Positions 34,977-44,712 are shown, counted from the first letter of the stretch. The stretch is DNA of 64,000 bases from Prescottella subtropica (GCF_005434945.1 NZ_SKCH01000008.1:62001-126000); one strand, 5' to 3'. Numbers and translations are program-made. The notes: generated by a model not told the origin, from the letters alone.

Positions 34977-35152
34977 CACATTTATGTCATTCCGGGTTCG
35001 TGGGGCGAGTTCACCCGGTATGAGCCTCTACTCGAACCGTCGTTCGGGCACTTGTCGGGACGAATGTCGGGTGGGAACAGCAGTGCAGGAACAGCGAGGG
35101 TTCGAGGGTGTCCTCGGCTCTCTGCAGTGACGACAAGTGAGGAGGCGGAGCG

Positions 35153-35566
35153 ATGCACGTTCAGAAGTACGGGTTCGACACTCCCGGAACTCCTCTGACC
35201 GTGGTCGGTGAGCGATTGCACACCGAGTCGAAGATGGGGGCGGTAGTGGGTCTGCCGGCGAGTGAGGGTTTCGACGATATCGATCTCGGAGTGAGTGCTC
35301 CCCGATTGAGCCTGCTTCCGGGCCTCGACGCGGTGTACGACGACGAGGACGAGCAGTGGCAGGACCGCGCGCTGTGCGCGCAGACCGACCCCGAGGCGTT
35401 CTTCCCCGAGAAGGGCGGATCGACCCGCGAGGCCAAGCGCATCTGCCTGGGGTGCGAGGTGCGGACCGACTGCCTCGAGTACGCGCTCTCGAACGACGAG
35501 CGGTTCGGGATCTGGGGTGGCCTGTCGGAGCGGGAGCGCCGCCGCCTCAAGCGCGGAATCATCTGA
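35153..35566 (+). CDS. whiB2: WhiB-family regulator WhiB2
   Basis: A 137-residue redox-sensitive regulator with an Fe-S cluster, tied to septation and division in mycobacteria (WhmD) and to sporulation in Streptomyces. The four cluster cysteines are Cys75 in RALCAQ, Cys98, Cys101 and Cys107 in CLGCEVRTDC; the beta-turn GIWGG is at 119-123 and the basic tail RERRRLKRGII contacts DNA. The ATG at 35153 has the strong ribosome-binding site GAGGAGGCGGAG. The position between fbiA and the Rv3259-like gene matches whiB2 of M. tuberculosis. A 70-residue N-terminal extension precedes the WhiB domain. Confidence 0.94.
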   Translation: MHVQKYGFDTPGTPLTVVGERLHTESKMGAVVGLPASEGFDDIDLGVSAPRLSLLPGLDAVYDDEDEQWQDRALCAQTDPEAFFPEKGGSTREAKRICLGCEVRTDCLEYALSNDERFGIWGGLSERERRRLKRGII

Positions 35567-35597
35567 CCCGCACCGTGTTCCGACAGACCCCGGCCGT

Positions 35598-36077
35598 CTA
35601 GACCTGGCCGGGGTCGATCACGTCCGGGTCCACCCCCAGATACGTCGCGACCTGCTCGGTCAGGACGTCGTGCACGAGGTCCTCGAGGTCGGCGGGTGTC
35701 TTCGCACGCAGTTCGAGGGGGCGCCGGAACAGCACGATACGGGCGCGCGTCGTGGTGCCGTGCCGGTCGATGCCGGCCGGGATCAGCCGTGACAGTGGTA
35801 CCGGTCCGTCCGCGACCACCTCCGGCGGCCAGTTCACCGAGTCCGGGTCGATCGCCCGGATGCGCGGCACGTCGTCGACCGCGATGTCGAGCTTGGTGAG
35901 CCGGTCGTGCCAGCGTGCGTCGACGGGTTCGAACGCGTTCAGGACCAGATGGTCGAACTTCTCGGCGCGGGTGCGTGCCGCCGGCAGGCCCGGCGGCAGC
36001 AGCGGTCCGCGGATTCCCCGGCCACGCCGCGTGACCGAACGTGACGTCAGGGGGCGGGGACGACGAGCTCTGGACAT
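35598..36077 (-). CDS. Metallopeptidase-fold protein with degenerate zinc motif
   Basis: A 159-residue homologue of mycobacterial Rv3259, of the zincin-like DUF1025 family. Recognisable parts are a basic N-terminus, FDHLVLNAFEPVDARW, VPLSRLIPAGIDRHGTTTRA and RARIVLFRRPLELRA. The helix that normally carries HExxHH reads LTEQVATYLGVDPD, with E-Q-V-A-T-Y at the metal site, so zinc binding appears lost. The ATG at 36077 has GGAGGGGACC-type purines near by (TCCCCTCCATG on the minus strand). It diverges from the DUF3499 gene across 121 nt. Function unknown. Confidence 0.82.
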   Translation of the reverse strand: MSRARRPRPLTSRSVTRRGRGIRGPLLPPGLPAARTRAEKFDHLVLNAFEPVDARWHDRLTKLDIAVDDVPRIRAIDPDSVNWPPEVVADGPVPLSRLIPAGIDRHGTTTRARIVLFRRPLELRAKTPADLEDLVHDVLTEQVATYLGVDPDVIDPGQV

Positions 36078-36198
36078 GGAGGGGACCCTACCGTGACGGC
36101 CCCCGGCGGTCGCTCCGGTGAGACGGCCGATGCTGGTGGGGGATAGTCCCGTGTGTCGGAGTAGGCCAACCGCGGAGTTGGGGTTAGTCTCCTTGCTT

Positions 36199-36600
36199 GT
36201 GAGATCACTGCGTCGTTGTTGCCGGCCTGGGTGCAAGAACCCTGCTGTCGCGACCCTGACGTACGTGTACTCCGATTCCACCGCGGTGGTCGGGCCGTTG
36301 GCGACGGTCGCGGAACCGCATTCGTGGGACCTGTGCGAGAGCCACGCGTCGCGGATCACCGCCCCCAAGGGCTGGGAACTGGTGCGGTACGAGGGTGGTT
36401 TCTCCTCGAGCACGCCGGACGAGGACGATCTCACCGCGCTCGCCGAGGCCGTCCGCGAGGCCGGCCTGGGGGAGCGTCATCGCCCCGACACCGGATCGGC
36501 CGCCGAGACGTCGACGGCTGTGGCTGCGCCGTCGACCCCGCCGACCGCACGCACCGGACGTCGCGGTCATCTTCGGGTTCTGCCCGATCCCGCCAACTGA
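36199..36600 (+). CDS. DUF3499 protein with zinc-ribbon-like cysteines
   Basis: A 133-residue homologue of Rv3258c. The conserved first 65 residues read RRCCRPGCKNPAVATLTYVY, then TVAEPHSWDLCESHASRITA and PKGWELVRYE; the C-x3-C and C-x2-H arrangement could bind a metal. The C-terminal half is Ala/Thr/Pro-rich and not conserved-looking. The GTG at 36199 gives the family N-terminus. It precedes phosphomannomutase by 184 nt. The role is unknown in all relatives known to me. Confidence 0.88.
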   Translation: MRSLRRCCRPGCKNPAVATLTYVYSDSTAVVGPLATVAEPHSWDLCESHASRITAPKGWELVRYEGGFSSSTPDEDDLTALAEAVREAGLGERHRPDTGSAAETSTAVAAPSTPPTARTGRRGHLRVLPDPAN

Positions 36601-36784
36601 GGCGTCTCTCCCCGTTCCGGCTGCCGACCGACCCGTCGAACCCCGACATTTCGCTCGGGAAGCGCGACCGGGGCATTCCCCACTAGGCTCGGTGACCGAC
36701 CCGATTGCGTCCGCGCGACCGGGTCGGACAAGCGGTGCGGCGAACAATGCGCGTCGCATCAACGAACAGCAGGAGAACTCAGCA

Positions 36785-38179
36785 GTGGAGCGGTCCGCCG
36801 AATCCGTCAATGCCGTGATCAAGGCCTACGACGTGCGTGGCGTCGTAGGCGAGCAGATCGACGCCGACTTCGTCCGTGACGTCGGGGCGTCGTTCGCGCG
36901 CCTGGTCCGCGACGAGCCGGCCGCCGGTGAGCGTGTGACGCGGGTCGCGATCGGCCACGACATGCGGGAGTCGTCCCCCGCCCTGTCCCGGGCGTTCGCC
37001 GACGGTGTCGTGTCGCAGGGCCTCGACGTGGTGCACATCGGCCTGGCGTCCACCGATCAGCTGTACTTCGCGTCGGGGGTGCTGGACTGCCCGGGCGCGA
37101 TGTTCACCGCGAGCCACAATCCGGCGAAGTACAACGGCATCAAGTTGTGCCGCGCGGGTGCCAAGCCCGTCGGCCAGGACACCGGTCTGACCGTGATCGC
37201 CCGCGAGGTCGCCGAGGGTGTCCCGGCGTTCGACGGGCCGGCCGGAACGGTCACCGAGGACGATGTCCTCGACCGCTACTCGGCGTTCGTGCGCGGCCTG
37301 GTGGATCTGTCCGAGCTGCGTCCGCTGCGGATCGCGGTCGACGCCGGCAACGGCATGGGCGGGCACACCGTGCCGGCCGTGTTCGGGCCGATGCCGGTGG
37401 AGATCCTGCCGCTGTACTTCGAGCTCGACGGCTCGTTCCCCAACCACGAGGCCAATCCGCTCGACCCCGCGAACCTGGTGGATCTGCAGGCGTTCGTGCG
37501 GGAGACCGGCGCGGACATCGGTCTGGCGTTCGACGGTGACGCCGACCGCTGCTTCGTCGTCGACGAGAACGGTGACCCGGTGTCGCCGTCCGCGGTGACC
37601 GCGCTCGTCGCCGAGCGGGAACTGGGGAAGGAACCCGGCGGCACGATCATCCACAACCTCATCACCTCCCGGTTCGTGCCCGAACTGGTCGGCAGGCTCG
37701 GTGGCACCGCCGTCCGTACCCGCGTCGGGCATTCGTTCATCAAGCAGCAGATGGCCGAGACGGCGGCCGTGTTCGGTGGCGAGCACTCCGCGCACTACTA
37801 CTTCCGCGACTTCTGGGGTGCCGATTCGGGCATGCTCGCGGCGCTGCACGTGCTGGCCGCGCTCGGCGAGCAGGACCGTCCCCTCTCGGAGCTGATGCGC
37901 GCCTACGAGGGCTACGCCGCGTCCGGGGAGATCAACTCGACGGTCGCCGACGCCACCGAGCGGACCGCCGCGGTGGTCGAGGCGTTCGCCGACCGGACGG
38001 CGGCCGTGGACCGGCTCGACGGCGTCACCGTCGACCTCGCCGACGGGGCCTGGTTCAACCTGCGGGCGTCCAACACCGAGCCGCTGCTGCGCCTGAACGT
38101 CGAGGCACGCACTCCCGCCGCGGTCGACGCGATCGTCACCGAGATCCTCGCCGTGGTGCGCGCCCGGCCGGCGCAATAG
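36785..38179 (+). CDS. pmmA: Phosphomannomutase / phosphoglucomutase
   Basis: A 464-residue alpha-D-phosphohexomutase that interconverts mannose-6-phosphate and mannose-1-phosphate for GDP-mannose synthesis. The phosphoserine loop is TASHNPAKYNGIK near residue 105, the magnesium loop DGDADRCF near 250, the sugar loop GGEHSAHYYF near 330 and the phosphate loop RASNTEPLLRLN near 430. The GTG at 36785 has AGGAGA upstream (CAGGAGAACTCAGCA). With manA downstream and the guanylyltransferase at 17867 it completes the fructose-6-phosphate to GDP-mannose route. Confidence 0.94.
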   Translation: MERSAESVNAVIKAYDVRGVVGEQIDADFVRDVGASFARLVRDEPAAGERVTRVAIGHDMRESSPALSRAFADGVVSQGLDVVHIGLASTDQLYFASGVLDCPGAMFTASHNPAKYNGIKLCRAGAKPVGQDTGLTVIAREVAEGVPAFDGPAGTVTEDDVLDRYSAFVRGLVDLSELRPLRIAVDAGNGMGGHTVPAVFGPMPVEILPLYFELDGSFPNHEANPLDPANLVDLQAFVRETGADIGLAFDGDADRCFVVDENGDPVSPSAVTALVAERELGKEPGGTIIHNLITSRFVPELVGRLGGTAVRTRVGHSFIKQQMAETAAVFGGEHSAHYYFRDFWGADSGMLAALHVLAALGEQDRPLSELMRAYEGYAASGEINSTVADATERTAAVVEAFADRTAAVDRLDGVTVDLADGAWFNLRASNTEPLLRLNVEARTPAAVDAIVTEILAVVRARPAQ

Positions 38180-38248
38180 CTGGGATACTCGAGTGACCTG
38201 GAGCGGTCGGGGGGACAGGGGAGTGGGAGAAAGGGAGGTGTGTCGGTC

Positions 38249-39382
38249 ATGACGGCACCGTCGTCTCTGCTCGACCTCGACGACACCGACGCGCTGCTCG
38301 CCGCGGATGTCGACGGCACACTTCGTTTCGCGGCCCTCGGCGGCGCCCAGATCCGGGCGACGCACGCCGCCGTCGAGGAGGGTGCCCTCGCCCGGCTCCG
38401 CGGGTTGCAGCCGCGCAGCATCGTGTTCGTCACCGGTGCAGGCCGGGCGGCGCGGGCCGCCGGCCTGTTCACGGCGACGGTCGGCAGCCGGATCGGTGTG
38501 CCGCTCGTCGAATGTCCGGTGACCCCGCGGTGGGTCGGGCCGCTCGACGTGGTCGTCGTCGCCGGTGGCGACGCCGGCGATCCGCGGCTCGTCGAGTCCG
38601 TGGACCGGGCGCTGCGGCGTGGTGCCGAGGTGGTCGTCGCGGCACCCGACGAGGGCCCGTTGCGGGCTGCGGGCGCCGGTGGTGCGGTGCCACTCCCGCC
38701 GCGGGTCGCGGTCCCCGACCAGCACGGTCTGCTGCGGTATCTCACGGTGTTCCTCGCGGTGCTCGCCGCCCTCGGATCCGAGCGGACGGCCGCGGTGTGC
38801 CCGGACCTGGGCCTGCTCGCCGACGCCGTCGACGACGAGTCGTTGCGGGCACATCCCCGCAACGAGGTCTTCCACAATCCGGCGAAGGCGCTCGCCGCCC
38901 GCATGCAGGGCCGGCGGGTGGTCCTGGCCGGCGACGGACCGGCCACCACCGAGCTGGCACGGCACGGCAGCGAGATCCTGCTGCGGTCCGGTGCCGCGAT
39001 CGCCGCCGCGACGGACCTGGCGGAGGCGGTCGCGGGTGTCCCGCGGTTCACGGCGTCCACCGTGTCCGACGCGGCCGGATACGACCCGCTGTTCCACGAC
39101 GAGCAGCTCGACGGCCCCGTCCCCGGTCTGCCGGTGCGGGTGTTCGTCCTCGCGACGGAGGCGACCCGACTGCTGACCGAACGCCGTGTCGCGGCACTGC
39201 CCGACGTGGACGTGCTCGTGGCGGTGCACGAGCACGTCCACCCGGCGGACATCGCGGCGAGCGGTCCCGGGCCGGAGCCGGTGACGGTGTCCGACCCGCG
39301 CGGGGACATCGAGCAGATGGCAGTTCTCGTCGGCCGACTCGAGATGAGTGCGGCCTATCTACGTTTGATCGGTGGTAACTAG
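38249..39382 (+). CDS. SIS-domain-like protein (Rv3256c homologue)
   Basis: A 377-residue protein found between phosphomannomutase and manA across Mycobacteriales. It shows an N-terminal LLAADVDGTLRFAALGGAQI, a SIS-like nucleotide/sugar-binding core (IVFVTGAGRAARAAGLFTAT, GPLDVVVVAGGDAGDPRLV) and a C-terminal second half with VVLAGDGPATTELARHGSEI. Sugar isomerase domains of this kind bind phosphosugars, which fits the neighbours, but no reaction is known. The ATG at 38249 has AAGGGAGG 11 nt upstream; a GTG at 38240 is also possible. The stop overlaps the manA GTG by one base. Confidence 0.82.
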   Translation: MTAPSSLLDLDDTDALLAADVDGTLRFAALGGAQIRATHAAVEEGALARLRGLQPRSIVFVTGAGRAARAAGLFTATVGSRIGVPLVECPVTPRWVGPLDVVVVAGGDAGDPRLVESVDRALRRGAEVVVAAPDEGPLRAAGAGGAVPLPPRVAVPDQHGLLRYLTVFLAVLAALGSERTAAVCPDLGLLADAVDDESLRAHPRNEVFHNPAKALAARMQGRRVVLAGDGPATTELARHGSEILLRSGAAIAAATDLAEAVAGVPRFTASTVSDAAGYDPLFHDEQLDGPVPGLPVRVFVLATEATRLLTERRVAALPDVDVLVAVHEHVHPADIAASGPGPEPVTVSDPRGDIEQMAVLVGRLEMSAAYLRLIGGN

Positions 39383-40620
39383 TGCGCCCACTCGAAGGTG
39401 CGCTCCGGTCCTACGCCTGGGGATCACGGACCGCGCTCGCGGAACTGCGCGGCCGTCCCAGCCCCAGCGCGCATCCGGAAGCAGAGCTGTGGCTGGGAGC
39501 GCATCCCGGCGACCCGGCCCGGGTCGTCGAGGACGGCGCCGTCCGGTCGCTGCGGGACGTCGTCGACGCCGACCCGGCCCGCGAACTCGGGGACCGGTGC
39601 ATCACCGACTTCGGGGTGCGGCTGCCGTTCCTGCTCAAGGTGCTCGCGGCCGAGGAGCCGCTGTCGCTGCAGGCGCATCCCAGTGCGGAGCAGGCCCGGG
39701 AGGGGTTCGCGCGGGAGGAGGCGGCCGGTATCCCGATCGATTCGCCCGAACGCAACTACCGGGACGCGAGTCACAAGCCCGAACTCGTCGTGGCCCTCAC
39801 CCGATTCGAGGCGCTCGCGGGTTTCCGGGACCCGCACCGGACCGTCCGACTGCTCGAGGCCCTCGACGTGCGCGAACTCGACCCGTATGTGGGACTGCTT
39901 GCCGGGCAACCCGATTCGGGTGGATTGCGCGCCCTGTTCACGACCTGGATCACCCTGCCGTCGCCGTCCCTGTCGGCGCTGCTACCGGCGGTCCTCGACG
40001 GCTGCGTCACCTACCTGTCCGACCCCGACGGGCACGGCGCCGAGTTCGTGGCGGAGGTGCGCACAGCCCTCGAGTTGAGTGAGGGTTACCCGGGGGACGC
40101 CGGTGTCCTGGCGTCGCTGCTGCTCAACCGGGTCACCCTCGAACCCGGGCAGGGACTGTTCCTCGACGCCGGCAACCTGCACGCCTACCTGCACGGCACC
40201 GCCGTCGAGATCATGGCGAACTCGGACAACGTCCTGCGCGGCGGGCTGACCCCGAAGCACGTCGACGTCCCCGAGCTGTTGCGGGTGCTCGACTTCGACT
40301 CGGTCGACGTCCCGGTGCTGGCACCGGTCGCCGCGGCGGAGACCGGATGGGGCGTCTACCCGACCCAGGCCCCGGAGTTCCGGCTCGCGAAGATCGATCT
40401 CGACACCGCCGACGGGGCCGCGACCGGGTTCGTACCGGACGGCCCGCAGATCCTGCTGTGCACGTCCGGCGCCGCGAAGGTGACGTGCGCGACGCGGTCC
40501 CTCGCCCTCGAGAGTGGCGGCTCGGTGTGGATCTCGGCGTCGGACAGCGACATCCGGATCCAGGCATGCGCCGAGCGCACCCGGCTGTTCGTCGCCGGGG
40601 TCGGCTCCGCCGTCGGGTGA
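39382..40620 (+). CDS. manA: Class I mannose-6-phosphate isomerase ManA
   Basis: A 412-residue zinc enzyme that makes mannose-6-phosphate from fructose-6-phosphate. Motifs include RSYAWGSRTALAELRG at the N-terminus, PLSLQAHPSAEQA with the zinc-binding Gln and His near 95, YRDASHKPELVVAL, and GLFLDAGNLHAYLHG then EIMANSDNVLRGGLT near 255-285. It starts with GTG at 39382, overlapping the preceding stop. It ends the mannose-activation operon (pmmA, SIS-like gene, manA). Confidence 0.95.
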   Translation: MRPLEGALRSYAWGSRTALAELRGRPSPSAHPEAELWLGAHPGDPARVVEDGAVRSLRDVVDADPARELGDRCITDFGVRLPFLLKVLAAEEPLSLQAHPSAEQAREGFAREEAAGIPIDSPERNYRDASHKPELVVALTRFEALAGFRDPHRTVRLLEALDVRELDPYVGLLAGQPDSGGLRALFTTWITLPSPSLSALLPAVLDGCVTYLSDPDGHGAEFVAEVRTALELSEGYPGDAGVLASLLLNRVTLEPGQGLFLDAGNLHAYLHGTAVEIMANSDNVLRGGLTPKHVDVPELLRVLDFDSVDVPVLAPVAAAETGWGVYPTQAPEFRLAKIDLDTADGAATGFVPDGPQILLCTSGAAKVTCATRSLALESGGSVWISASDSDIRIQACAERTRLFVAGVGSAVG

Positions 40621-40686
40621 GCTGTGATCGACGCAATTCCGTGCCGTACCCTGTGACCCGCTCATTTTCGACGGGAGGAGTGGCCG

Positions 40687-41607
40687 GTGTCGGCTCATGG
40701 GGGTAAGAAAGCGATCTTCGCGGCACTGACCGCGAACGCGGGCATCGCGGTCGCGAAGTTCACCGGATTCCTCGTCACCGGATCGTCGTCGATGCTGGCT
40801 GAATCGGTTCACTCGGTGGCCGACACATCCAACCAGGGGCTGCTGCTGCTCGGCCAGAAGCGTGCCGAGAAGCAGGCCGACGACCTGCACCAGTTCGGGT
40901 ACGGCCGCAACCGCTACTTCTATTCGTTCGTCGTCGCGCTGGTGCTGTTCACGCTCGGGTCGCTGTTCGCGATCTACGAGGGCGTCCACAAGATCCAGCA
41001 TCCCGAGGGCCTGTCGTCGCCGCTCGTGGCCGTCGTCATCCTCGTGATCGCGATCGCGCTCGAGGGATACAGCTTCCGCACCGCCGTCGGGGAATCGCGT
41101 CCGCTCAAGGGGAACGCGAGCTGGTGGGGGTTCATCCGCACGTCGCGCAGCCCAGAGCTGCCGGTCGTGCTGCTCGAGGACAGCGGCGCGCTCGTGGGCC
41201 TGGTCCTCGCGCTCGGCGGCGTCGGCCTGACGATGCTCACCGGGAACCCGGTGTGGGACGGCATCGGCACGCTGTGCATCGGTGTACTGCTCGGCGTCAT
41301 CGCCGTCGTCCTCATCGTGGAGATGAAGAGCCTGCTGATCGGGGAGGCCGCGAAGCCGGACGAGGAGGCCGCGATCCTCGCCGCCCTCGTGGACGGGAAA
41401 CGCATCGACCGGGTCATCCACTGCCGCACGCAGTACCTGGGGCCGGAGGAGATTCTGGTCGCGGCCAAGGTCGCGATCGTGCCGGGGCTGGACATCGGGG
41501 ACGTCGCGACCGCGATCGACGACGCAGAGAAGAGGATTCGTACCGCACTACCCGCCGCCACGTTGATCTACATCGAACCCGATCTGTACCGCACCACCGT
41601 GGGATAG
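40687..41607 (+). CDS. Cation diffusion facilitator family transporter
   Basis: A 306-residue metal/H+ antiporter-type protein. It has helices from about residue 10, with the CDF signature SSSMLAESVHSVADTSNQGL on helix 2 and VLLEDSGALVGLVLALGG on the fifth, carrying the His/Asp and Asp residues that bind divalent metal. A long loop with RPLKGNASWWGFIRTSRSPE separates them, and a cytoplasmic C-terminal domain follows. Metal not determined; the long loop resembles the SLC30A9-like subgroup. The GTG at 40687 has GGGAGGAG six bases upstream. Confidence 0.88.
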   Translation: MSAHGGKKAIFAALTANAGIAVAKFTGFLVTGSSSMLAESVHSVADTSNQGLLLLGQKRAEKQADDLHQFGYGRNRYFYSFVVALVLFTLGSLFAIYEGVHKIQHPEGLSSPLVAVVILVIAIALEGYSFRTAVGESRPLKGNASWWGFIRTSRSPELPVVLLEDSGALVGLVLALGGVGLTMLTGNPVWDGIGTLCIGVLLGVIAVVLIVEMKSLLIGEAAKPDEEAAILAALVDGKRIDRVIHCRTQYLGPEEILVAAKVAIVPGLDIGDVATAIDDAEKRIRTALPAATLIYIEPDLYRTTVG

Positions 41608-41685
41608 CGGTGTCGGGAGACCGTACCGACAGGCGGTGTCCCGGCATAGGCTTTCCCTCATCTCACCCCTCCCGAGGAGGACCCG

Positions 41686-43212
41686 ATGGCGACACCCGCC
41701 AGGAAGCCCGCGAGTACTCGCTCCGGACTGTTCCGCACCAAATCGATCGAGCAGTCGATCCGCGAGACCGACGAACCCGAGACCAAACTCCGCAAGGATC
41801 TGACGGGGTGGGATCTGACGGTCTTCGGTGTCGCGGTGGTGATCGGCGCGGGCATCTTCACGCTGACGGCGCGGACCGCCGGCAACGTCGCCGGGCCGTC
41901 GGTGTCCCTCGCGTTCGTGTTCGCGTCGATCGCGTGCGCGTTCGCGGCCCTGTGCTACGCCGAGTTCGCGTCCACCGTGCCCGTCGCCGGCAGCGCGTAC
42001 ACGTTCTCGTACGCCACGTTCGGTGAGTTCGTCGCGTGGATCATCGGGTGGGACCTCATCCTGGAATTCGCGCTCGCGGCGGCCGTCGTCTCGAAGGGGT
42101 GGTCGCTGTATCTCGGTGAGGTGCTCGGCGGTTCGCGGACGATCCTCCATCTCGGCCCGCTGGACATCGACTGGGGTGCGCTGATCATCGTCGCGATCAT
42201 CACGGTGCTGCTGGCCACCGGAACCAAGGTGTCGTCGCGGGTCTCCGCGGTGGTCACCGCGATCAAGGTCGCCGTCGTGCTGTTCGTGGTGGTGCTCGGC
42301 GCGTTCTACATCAAGGCGGAGAACTATTCGCCGTACATTCCGCCGTCGGAGGCGACGGACACCGGCCAGGGCATCCACCAGTCGCTGTTCTCGTACGTCA
42401 CCGGCGCCGGCGGCAGCGCGTTCGGCTGGTACGGACTGCTGGCCGCGGCGAGCCTGGTGTTCTTCGCGTTCATCGGCTTCGACGTCGTCGCGACCACCGC
42501 GGAGGAGACGAAGAACCCGCAGAAGGCACTGCCGCGCGGCATCCTCGGATCGCTCGCGATCGTGGCCGTGCTGTACGTCGCGGTCTCGCTCGTGCTCACC
42601 GGCATGGTCAACTACACCGAGCTCGCGGGCGACGACTCGACGCTCGCGACGGCGTTCGCGCTCAACGGCATGGACTGGGCCAAGAACCTCATCTCCTTCG
42701 GTGCCCTGGCCGGTCTGACGACCGTCGTCATGGTGCTCATGCTCGGCCAGACCCGCGTGCTGTTCGCGATGTCGCGGGACGGACTGATGCCGCGGTCGCT
42801 CGCCCCGACGAGCAAGCGCGGCACCCCCGTGCGGATCACGGTGATCGTCGGTGTCGTCGTCGCCGTTCTCGCGGCCGTCTTCCCGATCGGCACGCTCGAG
42901 GAGATGGTCAACATCGGCACGCTGTTCGCGTTCGTGCTGGTGTCGATCGGTGTGGTGATCCTGCGCCGCACCCGCCCGGATCTGCCGCGTGGCTTCCGGG
43001 TGCCGCTGGTGCCGCTGGTCCCGATCCTGGCCGTCGTGTCGTGCCTGTGGCTGATGGTCAACCTGTCGGTCGAGACGTGGCTGCGGTTCCTGGTGTGGAT
43101 GGCGCTCGGTGTGGCCGTCTACTTCGCCTACAGCCGCAAGCATTCGATGATCGCGGTGCGGGAACGGCAGGCTGCCGCAGCCGAGGCGGCCGGGGGCGGC
43201 ACCGACAACTGA
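41686..43212 (+). CDS. APC-family cationic amino acid permease
   Basis: A 508-residue transporter with 12 or more helices, homologous to Rv3253c. After a basic N-terminus (TKSIEQSIRETDEPETKLRK) the first helix reads GVAVVIGAGIFTLTARTAGN, the glycine-rich substrate-binding stretch of APC permeases; later motifs are AFIGFDVVATTAEETKNPQK and LGQTRVLFAMSRDGLMP. The ATG at 41686 has GAGGAGGA upstream. Likely lysine/arginine transport, by family. The 3' end is followed by a promoter region for alkB. Confidence 0.88.
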   Translation: MATPARKPASTRSGLFRTKSIEQSIRETDEPETKLRKDLTGWDLTVFGVAVVIGAGIFTLTARTAGNVAGPSVSLAFVFASIACAFAALCYAEFASTVPVAGSAYTFSYATFGEFVAWIIGWDLILEFALAAAVVSKGWSLYLGEVLGGSRTILHLGPLDIDWGALIIVAIITVLLATGTKVSSRVSAVVTAIKVAVVLFVVVLGAFYIKAENYSPYIPPSEATDTGQGIHQSLFSYVTGAGGSAFGWYGLLAAASLVFFAFIGFDVVATTAEETKNPQKALPRGILGSLAIVAVLYVAVSLVLTGMVNYTELAGDDSTLATAFALNGMDWAKNLISFGALAGLTTVVMVLMLGQTRVLFAMSRDGLMPRSLAPTSKRGTPVRITVIVGVVVAVLAAVFPIGTLEEMVNIGTLFAFVLVSIGVVILRRTRPDLPRGFRVPLVPLVPILAVVSCLWLMVNLSVETWLRFLVWMALGVAVYFAYSRKHSMIAVRERQAAAAEAAGGGTDN

Positions 43213-43221
43213 CTTTACAAA

Positions 43222-43246
43222 TAAGCTCGATTGTCTAGACGGCTTA
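43222..43246. promoter_or_regulatory. Possible operator upstream of alkB
   Basis: The 8-bp palindrome gtctagac (43233-43240) sits inside a wider taagc...gctta inverted repeat (43222-43246); their centres differ by about 2.5 bp. It lies about 70 nt before the alkB ATG and could be a site for the TetR regulator at the end of the cluster. Weak evidence. Confidence 0.35.
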
Positions 43247-43316
43247 CATCTAGGCGCGTATCGTCCATTCTCGAGTGAGGTCGCTCACAGCAGCGACCTT
43301 CGGGAAGGGGACGACG

Positions 43317-44546
43317 ATGTCGAGCGATGTGGGCGACCGGGCCGTCGCGGCACCGGTGTGGCGGGACAGGAAGCGGTACCTGTGGCTGCTGGGCCTGATC
43401 CCGCCCACCGCACTGTTCGTCGCGACGGTCCTGGTGTGGGCGAGCAACCGGGTGGGGCTGGACGCCGTCGCCCCGGTCTGGTGGTGGATCGGGCCGCTGC
43501 TCGTCTACGGGCTGCTGCCGATCCTCGATCTGTGGTTCGGGCCGGACGGGCAGAATCCGCCCGACGAGGTGATGGAGCAGCTCGAGAACGACCGCTACTA
43601 CCGGTGGTGCACGTACGCGTACATCCCGCTGCAACTGCTCACCCTCGTCGCCGCGTGCTACCTGTGGTCGGCGGACGACCTGTCCTGGCTCGGGATCGAC
43701 GGCGGACTGGGCGTGGTGTCGAAGATCGGGCTCGCGATCAGCGTCGGCTGCGTCGCCGGCATCGGTATCAACACCGCCCACGAACTCGGCCACAAGAAGG
43801 ACGACCTCGAGCGCTGGCTGTCGAAGGTGACGCTCGCGCAGTCGTTCTACGGCCACTTCTACATCGAGCACAACCGCGGCCACCACGTGCGGGTCGCGAC
43901 GCCGGAGGACCCGGCGAGCTCCCGGTTCGGGGAGAGTTTCTGGGCGTTCCTGCCGCGCAGCGTGTGGGGGAGCCTGCGTTCGTCGTGGCGGCTGGAGAAG
44001 GCTCGGCTCGAACGACTCGGCAAGAGTCCGTGGACGCTGCACAACGACGTTCTCAATGCGTGGGTGATGTCGGTGGTGCTGTTCGGTGTACTGATCGCGG
44101 TCTTCGGGATCGGGGTGACGCCGTACCTGGTGCTGCAGGCCGTGTTCGGGTTCACGCTGCTCGAGACCGTCAACTATCTCGAGCACTACGGGCTGCTCCG
44201 GCAGCACACCGCGAGCGGCCGCTACGAGCGCTGCACGCCGGCGCACAGCTGGAACAGCGACCACATCTGCACCAACATCTTCCTGTACCACCTGCAGCGG
44301 CACAGCGACCATCACGCGAATCCGACACGGCGGTTCCAGACGTTGCGCAGCATGGACCTCGCCCCGAACCTGCCGAGCGGGTACGCGAGCATGATCATGC
44401 TCGCCTATGTGCCGCCGCTGTGGCGCGCCGTCATGGACAAGCGGGTGCTCGCCCACTACGACGGCGACATCACGAAGGTGAACCTGCAGCCGAGCAAGCG
44501 GGAGAAGTTGCTCGCGGCGTACGGCGCGGACGGCGGTGCGGCATGA
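43317..44546 (+). CDS. alkB: Alkane 1-monooxygenase AlkB
   Basis: A 409-residue integral membrane di-iron hydroxylase that oxidises medium-chain n-alkanes to 1-alkanols with O2 and electrons from rubredoxin. Histidine boxes: HELGHKK near 158, EHNRGHHVR near 190, and [14 protein letters not shown] near 335; the family motif [11 protein letters not shown] is near 295. Six helices are visible between and before them. The ATG at 43317 has GGAAGGGGA upstream; an in-frame start at 43275 lacks support. It overlaps rubA1 by ATGA in the order alkB-rubA1-rubA2-tetR, the standard Rhodococcus layout. Rubredoxin reductase is not in this cluster. Confidence 0.96.
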   Translation: MSSDVGDRAVAAPVWRDRKRYLWLLGLIPPTALFVATVLVWASNRVGLDAVAPVWWWIGPLLVYGLLPILDLWFGPDGQNPPDEVMEQLENDRYYRWCTYAYIPLQLLTLVAACYLWSADDLSWLGIDGGLGVVSKIGLAISVGCVAGIGINTAHELGHKKDDLERWLSKVTLAQSFYGHFYIEHNRGHHVRVATPEDPASSRFGESFWAFLPRSVWGSLRSSWRLEKARLERLGKSPWTLHNDVLNAWVMSVVLFGVLIAVFGIGVTPYLVLQAVFGFTLLETVNYLEHYGLLRQHTASGRYERCTPAHSWNSDHICTNIFLYHLQRHSDHHANPTRRFQTLRSMDLAPNLPSGYASMIMLAYVPPLWRAVMDKRVLAHYDGDITKVNLQPSKREKLLAAYGADGGAA

Positions 44547-44710
44547 GCGCGTACCGATGCCCGGTGTGCGAGTACGTGTTCGACGAATCCGTCGGCGCAC
44601 CCCGGGAAGGATTTCCCGCCGGGACGGACTGGACGTCGGTGCCCGACGACTGGTGCTGCCCCGACTGCGGGGTCCGGGAGAAGATCGATTTCGAACAGGT
44701 GGGACCGTGA
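44543..44710 (+). CDS. rubA1: Rubredoxin 1 (AlkG1-like)
   Basis: A 55-residue electron carrier. It has two Cys-x2-Cys knuckles, YRCPVCEY and CCPDCGV, that hold one iron. The divergence of the first knuckle from the second rubredoxin suggests the AlkG1 type, which in other rhodococci does not always support AlkB. The ATG at 44543 overlaps the alkB stop. The gene is too short for most gene callers to rank, but its cysteines, coupling and position make it secure. Confidence 0.92.
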   Translation: MSAYRCPVCEYVFDESVGAPREGFPAGTDWTSVPDDWCCPDCGVREKIDFEQVGP

Positions 44711-44712
44711 TC

